From Photobacterium profundum SS9 (GTDB lineage Bacteria; Pseudomonadota; Gammaproteobacteria; Enterobacterales; Vibrionaceae), in assembly GCF_000196255.1 (NCBI RefSeq), contig NC_006370.1, forward strand, positions 2,555,411-2,619,410: a stretch of 64,000 bases of DNA, written 5' to 3'. Shown here one piece after another: positions 8,886-17,929 of this stretch. The number at the start of each line of letters is the position of its first letter. The first letter of the stretch is position 1. The notes under the pieces are model-generated. The model saw only the letters and a list, made by a program, of their open reading frames with translations. It had not been told where the DNA came from and did no database searches. The position numbers were made by a program, and so were the translations under genes.

Positions 8886-9372
8886 TAGGAAATTTTATTG
8901 TTTTAATTCAACTGATTATTTTTTATCTAAACCTGCTAAAAATACCGCAAAATTCGCTTAAATTAACACCGTGATGGGTAAGCCAGAAATAAAGCATCTG
9001 TTACAGACAAAAAATGACGTTTTCAAAAACATAAAAAAAAACCGTTTACCGATCTTCTTTATAATAATGGGCTTATATACCCAAGTCACCTCAAGATGCA
9101 GGATTCAGAGTGATCTCAGCGTATTTAATTCAAGGAAAATGTGTGTAGGAATGGCATTCCCTTTCAAGCACGTTTGACACAGAAGTAGATACGCTGAATC
9201 ATTCCCGAAGGGCGAGTTTTGTTGGGCTCTATGCGGTGTTACTTATTTCCAACGTAGAACGACTAGGTCTATAAATAAGTGCCTTGCCTAGAGCCCAACA
9301 AATTCTCGCTGAAACGAGCATCTTGAGGTAACTTGGGTATACGCTTGTACTTAAACGTTAGTACTTAAACGT
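8886..9372. other. Intergenic region, mostly a family A element
   Basis: Apart from the repeat copy at 9076-9341 I see no gene here. Short open frames across 8621-9177 run through the tRNA genes and the repeat and have no coding character. Confidence 0.5.
9076..9341. repeat. Miniature inverted-repeat element, family A, copy 2
   Basis: Full-length copy (262 bp plus flanking TA), same orientation as the copy at 7997-8262 and highly similar over the whole length. It lies just downstream of nspC. Confidence 0.87.
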
Positions 9373-10506
9373 TTACGACACCGACCATTGTGACAAAGAT
9401 CGTTTAAAATCGTCGTAACCGAATTCATTTAACTTCTCTATTTCACCATTTGCACGTTCACAGTAAATAGATGGCATCTTCAAACCATTAAACCAATTTA
9501 ATTTCACCATTGTATAACCTGCGCTATCCGTAATGTGTAAACGCTGACCAATCTTCAATGGCTCATCAAACTGGGTGACACAAAACTGATCACCGGCTAA
9601 ACAAGAACAACTACCAATAACATACTGGTGAGCACCCTGCTCGCTGGCCTCTGCAATCGAGGCAGGTTCATCATAAATTAGCGTATCTAAACGGTGTGCT
9701 TCTGTTGCACTGTCTACAATTGCCGTTTTTATTTCATTTTCGACAATATCTACCACTGTCACCACAAGATCGGCGGTTTTTGTAATAATGGCTTCACCGG
9801 GCTCAAGGTATAACTGAACACCATGCTTTTCAGAAAACGTTTTCAGGGCAGCCGCAAGCTTTTCGATGTTATAACCAGGCCAAGTAAAGAATACCCCACC
9901 GCCAAGGCTCACCCAGTCTAGTTTATCTAAATGCTTACCAAACTTATCTGAGATGTCATTTAATAATCTGATGAATGCGTCTTCATCTTTGTTCTCACAG
10001 TTCATGTGGAACATAACACCGTCAAGATTATCAAAGACAGCGGTATCAATGTGATCCCACTGCACACCAAGGCGTGAATATTGACGCGCAGGATTAGCTA
10101 AATCTTGCCCTGCATAGCTAACACCAGGGTTTAGGCGTAAACCAAGAGATGCCTTGCCTTCAACCAAATGACGATAAGCTGCTAACTGATTTTGCGAGTT
10201 GAAAATCATCTTATCGCAGATTTCCGCAACGTCTTTCACATCATCTTCACTGTAACCCACGCTGTAAGCATGTGTTTCACCACCAAACGTTTCATAGCCC
10301 AGCTTTACTTCATAAGGACCACTGCTTGTCGTACCATCAAGATACGGCTTAATAAGGTCAAACACACCCCATGTAGAAAAGCATTTCAGTGCCAGTACCA
10401 ACTTCACACCAGAAAGCTCTTTTAACAGCTTTGCTTTTTCTAAATTCGCTACAAGCTTACTTTCATCAATCATGAAGTAAGGCGTTTTTAAATCATTCTT
10501 CTGCAT
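9373..10506 (-). CDS. nspC: Carboxynorspermidine decarboxylase
   Basis: PLP-dependent alanine-racemase-fold decarboxylase of 377 residues, the usual length for NspC. The PLP lysine lies in [12 protein letters not shown] near residue 42; the Gly-rich phosphate-binding region is [14 protein letters not shown]; the active-site Cys is in GSCSCLAGD. It converts carboxynorspermidine to norspermidine, the last step of the vibrio norspermidine pathway. It is the third gene of a leftward unit after dat-ddc and carboxynorspermidine dehydrogenase; an 18-bp palindrome lies between it and the dehydrogenase gene. Confidence 0.95.
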   Translation of the reverse strand: MQKNDLKTPYFMIDESKLVANLEKAKLLKELSGVKLVLALKCFSTWGVFDLIKPYLDGTTSSGPYEVKLGYETFGGETHAYSVGYSEDDVKDVAEICDKMIFNSQNQLAAYRHLVEGKASLGLRLNPGVSYAGQDLANPARQYSRLGVQWDHIDTAVFDNLDGVMFHMNCENKDEDAFIRLLNDISDKFGKHLDKLDWVSLGGGVFFTWPGYNIEKLAAALKTFSEKHGVQLYLEPGEAIITKTADLVVTVVDIVENEIKTAIVDSATEAHRLDTLIYDEPASIAEASEQGAHQYVIGSCSCLAGDQFCVTQFDEPLKIGQRLHITDSAGYTMVKLNWFNGLKMPSIYCERANGEIEKLNEFGYDDFKRSLSQWSVS

Positions 10507-10572
10507 TTTTACTACCCGCGTAGACGGAATAAAGCCGATGCTTACACACCGGCTCTAATAATTAATTCGATA

Positions 10573-10590
10573 TAAAGGCTATAGCCTTTA
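10573..10590. promoter_or_regulatory. Intercistronic 18-bp perfect palindrome
   Basis: TAAAGGCTATAGCCTTTA is a perfect palindrome that overlaps the stop codon of the carboxynorspermidine dehydrogenase gene, 67 bases before nspC. As RNA it would form a short hairpin that could set the relative expression of the two genes. The function is a guess. Confidence 0.35.
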
Positions 10591-11832
10591 TTTTAGAATC
10601 TTAATCTCAGGCTGTGCTACTGGCATTTCCTGTACATGCCAATCAAGGCCGATTGTTGGCATTAGTTCTAGGAATGGGTCTGGGTTCAACTGTTCCATGT
10701 TGAATACACCTTTACCGCTCCACTCATTACGGAAGTACATAAGTGCCGCTGTAATGGCTGGTACACCTGTTGTGTAAGAAATCGCTTGGTGTTCAACATC
10801 TTTGTAAGCAACTTCATGATCGGCATTATTGTAGATGAAGACACTACGCGGCTCGCCATCTTTAATACCTTGAACCCAAGTACCAATACACGTTAAGCCG
10901 GTGTAACCCGGTGCTAGTGATGTTGGATCTGGCAAAATAGCTTTCAGCACTTTAAGCGGTTCTACAACAGTACCATCTTGCAGCGTTACTGGATTTGGGC
11001 TTAATAGACCAATATCACGCATACAGTTAAAGTAGGTCAGGTAAGTATCACCAAAGCCCATCCAGAATTCGATACGATTCGCTGGAATAAACTCTTTCAT
11101 TGAACGTACTTCATCGTGCGCCATTGAGTACACTTTCTGGTTGCCACAGTTAGGGAAATCAAACTCAAGCATACGTGTATGACAAGGCACTTGCTTCCAC
11201 TCTTGGTTTTCCCAGTAAAAAGAATCACCTTGAATTTCTAGCATGTTTGTTTCTGGGTCAAAGTTCGTTGCGAACTTCTTACCGTGATCACCTGCGTTCA
11301 CATCCATTACGTCGATTGTATCGATTTCATCGAATAAATGCTTAACCGCGTAAGCAGCAAATACACTGACAACACCTGGATCAAAACCAGCACCAAGAAT
11401 ACCTGTGATACCCGCTTCTGCGAATTTTTCACGGAATGCCCACTGTGGATCGTAAGCTTCAGGTACTTGCTGACCTTCACTGCACAAGTCTACCGCTACA
11501 GATGTATCAAGGTAAGATACTTTAGCTTGGTAACACGCTTCCATAATGGCAACGTTAACCCAAGGAGGTCCCGCATTAATCACTAAATCAGGCTGAACTT
11601 CTTTGATCAGTGCAACTAGTGCTTCAATATCATCGGCATTTACTGCACGTGATTCTAGTTTTTTAGTCGTGTCTTTTAGATTATTACGCCCTTTAATTGA
11701 CTCGATGATCTTTTCACACTTGCTAACTGTACGAGATGCAATGGTGATATCACCCAATACGTCATTATTCTGAGCCGCTTTATGCGCGATAACCCAACCA
11801 ACACCACCTGCACCAATTTGTAAAATAGCCAT
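10588..11832 (-). CDS. Carboxynorspermidine dehydrogenase (synthase)
   Basis: Saccharopine-dehydrogenase-family protein. The Rossmann nucleotide-binding motif is at the very N terminus (MAILQIGAGGVGWVIAHK), followed by the C-terminal catalytic domain with FDPGVVSVFAAYAV. It condenses L-aspartate semialdehyde with 1,3-diaminopropane using NADPH to form carboxynorspermidine. The start at 11832 places the GxGxxG motif correctly; the frame opens at 11877 with 15 extra residues (MSNIFQRTHRRNTKN) not expected in the family. It lies between the diaminopropane-forming enzyme and nspC. Confidence 0.93.
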   Translation of the reverse strand: MAILQIGAGGVGWVIAHKAAQNNDVLGDITIASRTVSKCEKIIESIKGRNNLKDTTKKLESRAVNADDIEALVALIKEVQPDLVINAGPPWVNVAIMEACYQAKVSYLDTSVAVDLCSEGQQVPEAYDPQWAFREKFAEAGITGILGAGFDPGVVSVFAAYAVKHLFDEIDTIDVMDVNAGDHGKKFATNFDPETNMLEIQGDSFYWENQEWKQVPCHTRMLEFDFPNCGNQKVYSMAHDEVRSMKEFIPANRIEFWMGFGDTYLTYFNCMRDIGLLSPNPVTLQDGTVVEPLKVLKAILPDPTSLAPGYTGLTCIGTWVQGIKDGEPRSVFIYNNADHEVAYKDVEHQAISYTTGVPAITAALMYFRNEWSGKGVFNMEQLNPDPFLELMPTIGLDWHVQEMPVAQPEIKILK

Positions 11833-11882
11833 ATTCTTTGTATTCCGTCTATGTGTTCTTTGAAATATATTCGACAATTTAT

Positions 11883-11912
11883 ACCAACCTAAATATCCAG
11901 ATTGGTATTATT
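11883..11912. repeat. Short inverted repeat resembling family B element ends
   Basis: ATACCAACCT and AGATTGGTAT face each other across about 10 bases. The arms match the ends of the family B element at 48778-48942, so this may be a collapsed remnant of such an element between dat-ddc and the dehydrogenase gene. Confidence 0.35.
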
Positions 11913-11980
11913 AAAAATTGCCTGAAATCTGAATATTTCCCCTCCTCTAAAAAGAAGGGGAATTATTTATCTTTTTTGCG

Positions 11981-14878
11981 TTATAACGTTAAAGCCAACT
12001 GATTGATATTATTTAGCAATAGTTCAAAATCAGCCATTGTTAAACAAGGATTTAGAATCGTGAACTTTAACGCAACCTTACCGTCGACAACCGTTTCGCC
12101 CAGTACAGCAACACCTTTAACAAGCGCTTCCATACGGATTTTTTTATTCAGTAAGTCAGTATCGGTATCTGCCGTTTCACCCACATAACGGAATAACACC
12201 GTTGATAACGCAGGGTCTGCCAGTAATTCAAATTCATTGCGATTATTGACCAAGTCGGCAACTTGCTGTGTTTGCCCTAACAGGTGATCATACATACCAC
12301 CAAGGGCTTGCGTACCAACACACTGCATTGTCATCAATACTTTTAATGCATCGAAACGCTTCGTTGTTGCAATCGATTTATCAACAAGGTTTGGCAGTAA
12401 ATCATCTTCACGATTCAGATAATCGGCATGATGTAATAAGTACTTAAAGTTCTCTTTGTCTTTAAGCAATACTGCACCACAGCTGATTGGTTGGAAGAAT
12501 AATTTGTGGAAGTCCACACTCACGGAATCTGCTTTTTCAATACCGTGTAAACGTGTTTTGTGACGACTAAGAATCAGCGCCCCACCGTAAGCCCCATCAA
12601 CATGCAGCCACAGGTTATGTTGTTCTGCAATGTCAGCCATATTGGCTAAATCATCAATTGCGCCGTGATCGGTTGTACCTGCTGTGCCAACTAAAGCGAA
12701 TGGCAATAAACCTTCATTCTTTAGTGTTTCTACCGTTTTTATCAAGGCTGCAATCTTAATGGTGCCATCAGGGTTGGTATCAACACATTCTACTGCGTGT
12801 TCACCTAGCCCCATTAATGACGCTGATTTTTGCACGGTGAAGTGTGATTTTTTCGAGCACAATATGCGCATTTTCGACGCATACTCTGGCAAGCCATCTT
12901 TCTGGATATTGTGACCAGAAATAGTATCTGCCGCCCAATCACGGGCTAATAGCAGCCCCATCAAATTACTTTGAGTGCCGCCACTGGTGAATACACCATC
13001 CGCTTGTTCACCCAGGTTATAAACACCACATAACCAATCGACAACTTTTTGCTCTACAAATGTTGCTGAACTCGCCTGATCCCATGAATCCATCGATTGA
13101 TTTAACGATGCAATAAACGCTTCAGCGGCAACTGCTGGCAATAAAGGTGGCGTATGTAGATGAGCAATACAATGTGGATGTTGCACCATGATTGAGTTTT
13201 TAGCGATAAGCTCGCCGGTTTGCTCAATAACCGTTTCAATCGGAAGCTGCTGGTGATCAAGATCGATGTTATAAATCATCGATTTCAAGACTTCAGGATC
13301 TAACCCTGAATAGGGTGCCGTTGTCCCTTCAAATACATTTTTCAGAACTTGTGTCGTCTGATTCAGTACTTTTTCAAACTGATCAGCACCACCTTCACCG
13401 GTATGGATGAAGTATGAACGCCAATCGTCTTGATCATTAGCCGTTACAGGCTCAACAATTTTAGCCGGACCCGCCGTTGCAATAATCGCTTTGCTTAACG
13501 CATCAAGCACAAAGTCAATTTGCTCGAAAGTAATAATAAGAGGGGGAAGGAAACGCAGTACAGAGCCCTGACGACCACCTTTTTCGATAATCAATCCACG
13601 TTCAAGAGCTGCACGTTGAATGTTAACCGTTAATTCTGGATCAGCTTCAGGTTCACCAAATTTATTCTTAGCGCCGTTAGGTTTTACAATTTCAACACCT
13701 AACATCAAGCCTTTACCACGCACTTCAGCGATACAATCCGTGTATTGGGCTATGCGTTCAATGCCTTCGCGTAAATACTGCCCGGCTTTTTGCGCATGAT
13801 CGACCAAATTATCACGACGAATGATTTGTAATGTTGTCGCACCTGTTGCCATCGCAAGCTGGTTACCGCGGAATGTGCCTGTATGTTCACCAGGAAGCCA
13901 AGTATCTATCGACTTATTAAAAATAAGTAGCGACATTGGAAGTCCACCACCAACGGCTTTAGACAAACACAGAATATCGGGCGTAATACCAGCTTCTTCG
14001 AAGGCAAAGTTATGGCCTGTTTTACCAATACCGCATTGAATTTCATCCAAAATAAGTAGGATGCCCTGCTCTTTGGTAATACGGCGCAATTCTTGCAACC
14101 AGAATGCTGGGGCCGGAATAACACCACCTTCGCCTTGCACGGGTTCAACGATAATTGCAGCAGGCTTTTGAACACCACTTTCATCATCGCTCAGCATACG
14201 CTCGATATAACGTAAACTTTGTTTGGCACCTTCGTCGCCTTTTAAACCAAACGGACAACGTAGGCTATATGGAAATGGTAAAAAATGGACATCTGACATC
14301 AGCCCCTGACGGCGTGATTTGGTACTTAGATTGCCCATCATTGCCATCGTGCCGTTCGTCATTCCATGGTAGGCACCATGAAACGCAGCCATCGTGTTTC
14401 GGCCCGTTGTTTGTTTCGCAAGTTTAATAGCCGCTTCAACGGCATCTGCACCCGATGGTCCACAAAATTGGATACACGCATTATTCGCAAACTCATCAGG
14501 TAGGAAGCTCATGACTTCCCTGATAAATTTATCTTTTGTGGGTGTTGTTAAATCTAACGTCTGATAAGGCAACCCCGCTTGTAGCTGATCAATAATCGCT
14601 TGATTAATTTCGGGATGGTTATAGCCAAGCGCAAGTGTGCCAGCACCAGCAAGACAATCAATAAAGAGTTGACCACGGGTATCTTCAACCATAACGCCAG
14701 CTGCTTTTGCAATAGCTAGAGGTAAGCGTCTTGGGTATGAACGCACCTCTGATTCATAATGTTCTTGGCTAAGCAAAAGTTCATCGGGTGTTAAGTCATA
14801 TAGTTCGTGAACGACAGGGATATTAGAAGCTAGCTTCAGTTCGTCTAAATCAAACACATTGTTCATATTCATTTCCAT
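11981..14878 (-). CDS. Fused diaminobutyrate aminotransferase / diaminobutyrate decarboxylase
   Basis: A 965-residue two-enzyme fusion. Residues ~30-460 are a class III aminotransferase (IIVEPVQGEGG, LILDEIQCGIGKTG, PLP lysine in CLSKAVGGGLPM near 307) that makes L-2,4-diaminobutyrate from aspartate semialdehyde. Residues ~480-965 are a group II PLP decarboxylase (TSGGTQSNLMGLLLARD, HVDGAYGGALILS, PLP lysine in VDFHKLFF near 790) that makes 1,3-diaminopropane. Vibrios have the same fusion as the first enzyme of norspermidine synthesis. Three in-frame ATGs lie at the start (14878, 14872, 14866) and I cannot decide among them. Confidence 0.93.
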   Translation of the reverse strand: MEMNMNNVFDLDELKLASNIPVVHELYDLTPDELLLSQEHYESEVRSYPRRLPLAIAKAAGVMVEDTRGQLFIDCLAGAGTLALGYNHPEINQAIIDQLQAGLPYQTLDLTTPTKDKFIREVMSFLPDEFANNACIQFCGPSGADAVEAAIKLAKQTTGRNTMAAFHGAYHGMTNGTMAMMGNLSTKSRRQGLMSDVHFLPFPYSLRCPFGLKGDEGAKQSLRYIERMLSDDESGVQKPAAIIVEPVQGEGGVIPAPAFWLQELRRITKEQGILLILDEIQCGIGKTGHNFAFEEAGITPDILCLSKAVGGGLPMSLLIFNKSIDTWLPGEHTGTFRGNQLAMATGATTLQIIRRDNLVDHAQKAGQYLREGIERIAQYTDCIAEVRGKGLMLGVEIVKPNGAKNKFGEPEADPELTVNIQRAALERGLIIEKGGRQGSVLRFLPPLIITFEQIDFVLDALSKAIIATAGPAKIVEPVTANDQDDWRSYFIHTGEGGADQFEKVLNQTTQVLKNVFEGTTAPYSGLDPEVLKSMIYNIDLDHQQLPIETVIEQTGELIAKNSIMVQHPHCIAHLHTPPLLPAVAAEAFIASLNQSMDSWDQASSATFVEQKVVDWLCGVYNLGEQADGVFTSGGTQSNLMGLLLARDWAADTISGHNIQKDGLPEYASKMRILCSKKSHFTVQKSASLMGLGEHAVECVDTNPDGTIKIAALIKTVETLKNEGLLPFALVGTAGTTDHGAIDDLANMADIAEQHNLWLHVDGAYGGALILSRHKTRLHGIEKADSVSVDFHKLFFQPISCGAVLLKDKENFKYLLHHADYLNREDDLLPNLVDKSIATTKRFDALKVLMTMQCVGTQALGGMYDHLLGQTQQVADLVNNRNEFELLADPALSTVLFRYVGETADTDTDLLNKKIRMEALVKGVAVLGETVVDGKVALKFTILNPCLTMADFELLLNNINQLALTL

Positions 14879-16027
14879 TAAATCATCACGTTACGCATCG
14901 AATAATTCATATGTTTATATGTATTCAAGTTCTTATCGATAACAAATAGAGATACAAGCAATCGACAGGTATGCTGAACGTTCAGGCATAACGAAAGTGG
15001 TATTCCTAGAGGATCGAATGAACTTATGCGTATAAATTTCACCAGAAAAAACTGATGAAAAGTTCTTCTGCAACAATCAACAATACATAACATATTGATT
15101 TATTGATGCACTTAACCCGCATTCATCATTGGAATATTGAAAAAGCCTTTTTAAAAGACAATATTCAATTGTGCCAATATGCAAATTAACAAAGAGAGTA
15201 AGTTACTCGTGTTTTTTAAGGAAAGATCAAGGCTCAGTAATAATACTGCAGTTAGGCAAGACGAATGTAAGTTGCATAGATAATGTTGGTATATTCACTG
15301 TTGGGTTCCTTCAATATGCACCTGCTTTATTTTGTGCAGGTTTGCTCTATTAATGCCCTTCTACTAACGATTGGTTCGTTAGTACCTACGGCACGTTATG
15401 ACACAACTTATTTGATATCGTCATAACGCATGTGTCTCAGTACAATTCACCCGAGATTGGGCAGAAAGTAACACAATCACGATTTAAAAAACAAGTGCTA
15501 TTTATATAAGAGCTCAATATTTCAATCGCATTAATACAAAACACCACTAAATAGCACACTGATGACTAATTCAGCAGCATTTACCCATAAAATTCAGTAT
15601 TACTTTCCAACAAGTAAAAGATACTCAGCTTAATCAACCATATGAACCCACACTTATATCTATGAGTTTTACGGAATATGAACTAGCTCAAAAACCAACC
15701 AACTTGCTTGTGCTACGGTAGCTCTATTACACAATACCCTTTTGTTCTTCACGCAATGTATTCAAACATGGTGACGCATATGAACATATATTGAGTCAAT
15801 ATTGATGCTAGCAGTTTGCGCAGCTATCTCTTTTTTATTTCACCTCTGTACTACCCTATTCGTTTTATTCCGTCTGGTCCTGACCCTGGTCGCATTTCTC
15901 ATTTTCAGCCTCTCTATAAATCTATATCAATATAGCAACTCGCAGCGTTAAGCGAGGTTGCTAGGTGAATATCACCTGTAAATGGTGTTATTCATATCAG
16001 AAGTCGCTTGTATGGTAAGGAAAGACC
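14879..16027. other. Long intergenic region between norspermidine genes and pfoR
   Basis: About 1.15 kb with no credible gene. It holds inverted repeats at about 15308-15329 (ACCTGC / GCAGGT) and 15363-15383 (ACTAACGA / TCGTTAGT), and the hairpin leader of the pfoR-like gene from about 15935. The promoter of the norspermidine unit should lie at its left end. Confidence 0.4.
15935..15994 (+). promoter_or_regulatory. Two-hairpin leader upstream of pfoR-like gene
   Basis: Hairpin 1 (15935-15961) pairs GCAACTCGC with GCGAGGTTGC with one bulge. Hairpin 2 (15965-15993) pairs TGAATATCACC with TGGTGTTATTCA with one mismatch around TGTAAA. They lie 34-93 bases upstream of the start codon and are separated by only a few bases. 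The arrangement suggests a structured 5' leader (attenuator or ligand-binding RNA), but it matches no riboswitch class I recognise. Confidence 0.4.
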
Positions 16028-17050
16028 ATGGAAATTTTATTAGGAATTACAGCACTTTTAATGGCTCTGGCATTATTTTCACTTTTTAGCTTTAAAGCAC
16101 CCCACGGTAGTGCAGCAATGAGTGGATTAGCAGATGCCGCTATCGCGACATTTCTCGTCGAAGCTATTCATAAGTACGTTATGGGTAACTTATTAGGAAT
16201 TGGTTACTTAGCCGAATTTGGTAACCTCGTTGGTGGTATGGGAGGTGTCGCTGCGGCCACATTAGTCATGCTCCGTGTTGGTGTACAGCCTGTCTTTGCG
16301 ATGGTTACAGGTTTGGCAATGATACATTTAGGTATTCTAGAAGGCTTCATTGTCGGCTATTTATTCTCGTTCATTGCCCCTCTATTTAAAAAATATTTAG
16401 CAGAAGGTATCGACGTTATTCTAGGTGTGTTAATTCTTGCCCCACTAGCACGATTAGTCGGCTTCTTTATTAGCCCAGCCCTTGATTTACTGATGGGAAC
16501 GTTGGCTAACATGATCACTGAAGCAACCTCATTGTCACCGCTGATTATGGGCTTCTTATTAGGTGGGCTTATTAAAATGGTATGTACTTCCCCGCTCAGT
16601 TCAATGGCATTGACCGCTATGCTCGGATTAACAGGTCTACCGATGGGGATTGCGGCAATGGCCTGTGTTGGTGGTTCGTTTACCAACGGTTATGTTTTCC
16701 ATACTCTGAAATTGGGTAAATCATGCAATACAGTGAGTGTAATGTTAGAGCCTTTAACTCAGGCACATATAGTTACCCGTAATCCTGTACCTATTTTCAT
16801 GTCGAATTTCATAGGTGGTGCCTTCGCGGGCACAATCGCCGCGTATTTCGGCATCATCAATGATGCACCCGGCAGTGCTGCTCCTATTCCCGGTTTATTA
16901 GCCTCAATTGCTTTCAACCCACCATCAACCTTATTCATGGCCGCATCTGCTGCTGCCGTTGCAGGTTTGTTAGGTGGTGTGATTGGCGTGAAGATTTACC
17001 GTACATTTTTACAAGAACGAGTGCCTTTACAGCAGTTTGCTAATGGATAG
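16028..17050 (+). CDS. PfoR-type EIIC-like membrane protein
   Basis: A 340-residue protein with about 8-9 hydrophobic segments and the N-terminal motif typical of the PfoR/COG3641 family (FSFKAPHGSAAMSGLADAAIATFLVEA), plus LGGLIKMVCTSPLSSMALTAMLGLTG and LEPLTQAHIVTRNPVPI. The family is related to the PTS EIIC_2 domain and was first described as a regulator of perfringolysin expression in Clostridium; its substrate is not established. No EIIA or EIIB gene is adjacent. The start ATG follows GGTAAGGAAAGACC. It stands alone between a hairpin-rich leader and a tRNA fragment. Confidence 0.8.
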   Translation: MEILLGITALLMALALFSLFSFKAPHGSAAMSGLADAAIATFLVEAIHKYVMGNLLGIGYLAEFGNLVGGMGGVAAATLVMLRVGVQPVFAMVTGLAMIHLGILEGFIVGYLFSFIAPLFKKYLAEGIDVILGVLILAPLARLVGFFISPALDLLMGTLANMITEATSLSPLIMGFLLGGLIKMVCTSPLSSMALTAMLGLTGLPMGIAAMACVGGSFTNGYVFHTLKLGKSCNTVSVMLEPLTQAHIVTRNPVPIFMSNFIGGAFAGTIAAYFGIINDAPGSAAPIPGLLASIAFNPPSTLFMAASAAAVAGLLGGVIGVKIYRTFLQERVPLQQFANG

Positions 17051-17058
17051 TTTTTAGC

Positions 17059-17105
17059 ACCTCAACCTCAGTAAGGTTATGATCTACCAGTTGAGTCAGT
17101 GTCGT
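17059..17105 (-). pseudogene. Degenerate 5' fragment of tRNA-Gly
   Basis: Compared with the intact tRNA-Gly at 17165-17240 this matches the 5' acceptor strand, D arm and anticodon stem (TACCAG, CTCAACC, GGTT blocks on the plus strand) with about 10 changes, including a disrupted anticodon loop. The T arm and the 3' acceptor strand are missing; the match ends 9 bases after the pfoR-like stop codon. It lies downstream of the terminator of the intact tRNA operon. Confidence 0.75.
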
Positions 17106-17130
17106 ATGCTGTAAAAAGTATAGATAAATA

Positions 17131-17160
17131 AAAAGCCCCGACATTTCTGTCGGGGCTTCG
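17131..17160 (-). terminator. Terminator of the second tRNA operon
   Basis: AGCCCCGAC / GTCGGGGCT pair perfectly around ATTTCT; on the minus strand the stem is followed by TTTTTATTT. It lies a few bases after the last tRNA-Gly. Confidence 0.88.
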
Positions 17161-17164
17161 TATT

Positions 17165-17240
17165 TGGAGCGACACATCGGGTTCGAACCGATGACCTCAA
17201 CCTTGGCAAGGTTGCGCTCTACCAGCTGAACTAGTGTCGC
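17165..17240 (-). tRNA. tRNA-Gly (GCC)
   Basis: 76 bases including CCA, anticodon GCC. Differs from the copy at 8397-8472 by one base in the D stem (C to T, giving a G-U pair), so it should still fold. Last gene of the four-tRNA operon downstream of pgsA. Confidence 0.96.
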
Positions 17241-17272
17241 ATGCTATATCTTTCGATATAGACTTTAATAGA

Positions 17273-17359
17273 TGGTGCCCCGGGCCGGACTTGAACCGGC
17301 ACAGCGCGAACGCCGAGGGATTTTAAATCCCTTGTGTCTACCAATTCCACCACCAGGGC
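17273..17359 (-). tRNA. tRNA-Leu (UAA)
   Basis: 87 bases including CCA, same body and anticodon as 8516-8602. It corresponds to leuZ of the enterobacterial glyW-cysT-leuZ cluster. Confidence 0.97.
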
Positions 17360-17466
17360 ACGCAATTCTTTATTGCGATGCTCCTAACCAATGTGCTTTA
17401 TAAAAAGCGGTTAGACACCATCTTTATAACGATCTGCCAATGTAACGTGACCGTTAGTACAAAATT

Positions 17467-17542
17467 TGGAGCGACACACGAGGCTCGAACTCGTGACCTC
17501 AACCTTGGCAAGGTTGCGCTCTACCAGCTGAGCTAGTGTCGC
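17467..17542 (-). tRNA. tRNA-Gly (GCC)
   Basis: 76 bases including CCA, anticodon GCC. The T arm differs from the other two glycine tRNAs (CACGAG/CTCGTG stem with TTCGAGC loop) but remains paired. Second gene of the operon. Confidence 0.96.
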
Positions 17543-17563
17543 AATATTATTCTCAAGGAATAA

Positions 17564-17637
17564 TGGAGGCGCGTCCCGGAGTCGAACCGAGGTACACGGA
17601 TTTGCAATCCGCTGCATAGCCACTCTGCCAACGCGCC
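17564..17637 (-). tRNA. tRNA-Cys (GCA)
   Basis: 74 bases including CCA, anticodon GCA, identical in body to 8710-8783. First gene of the leftward operon. Confidence 0.97.
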
Positions 17638-17725
17638 ATATTCTTTAAAGCCAAAACATCTTAAAGAATTAAGTAATATTTCAATCACTAACCATAGTAG
17701 GTTGCCCTGCTGCGGTATGTCGGCC

Positions 17726-17753
17726 ATTCTACAGATTCAAATGATGCTGTCAC
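17726..17753 (-). promoter_or_regulatory. Promoter of the second tRNA operon
   Basis: Minus-strand GTGACA (17748-17753), 16-bp spacer, TAGAAT (17726-17731), followed by GGCCGAC. It lies 89 bases upstream of tRNA-Cys, the same layout as at 8858-8885, and the downstream leader (CATACCGCAGC) is shared between the two operons. Confidence 0.65.
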
Positions 17754-17865
17754 GGAAAAAATGCAACAAAAGCGTTTGTTCGCTTACCTTTTAGCCAAAG
17801 GCACTATAACGGCATCAAACAGATGAATTAATCAACAAAAAAATAAAATTCACCTTTTCATCAGC

Positions 17866-17893
17866 TAATAAAAAAGCGGCTAATTAGCCGCTT
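17866..17893 (-). terminator. Intrinsic terminator of pgsA
   Basis: AAGCGGCTAATTAGCCGCTT (17874-17893) is a perfect palindrome followed on the minus strand by a T-run, 36 bases after the pgsA stop. It separates pgsA from the tRNA operon promoter. Confidence 0.82.
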
Positions 17894-17929
17894 CCAAAAT
17901 CTATTTTAGAACAAGGAACACCTTGAGAC

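Noticed and set aside
8621..9177. Two open frames across the tRNA-Cys gene and the repeat
   Set aside because: They run through a tRNA gene and the family A element and show no coding character.
14041..14427. Open frames within the Dat-Ddc gene
   Set aside because: They overlap the conserved aminotransferase domain in other frames.
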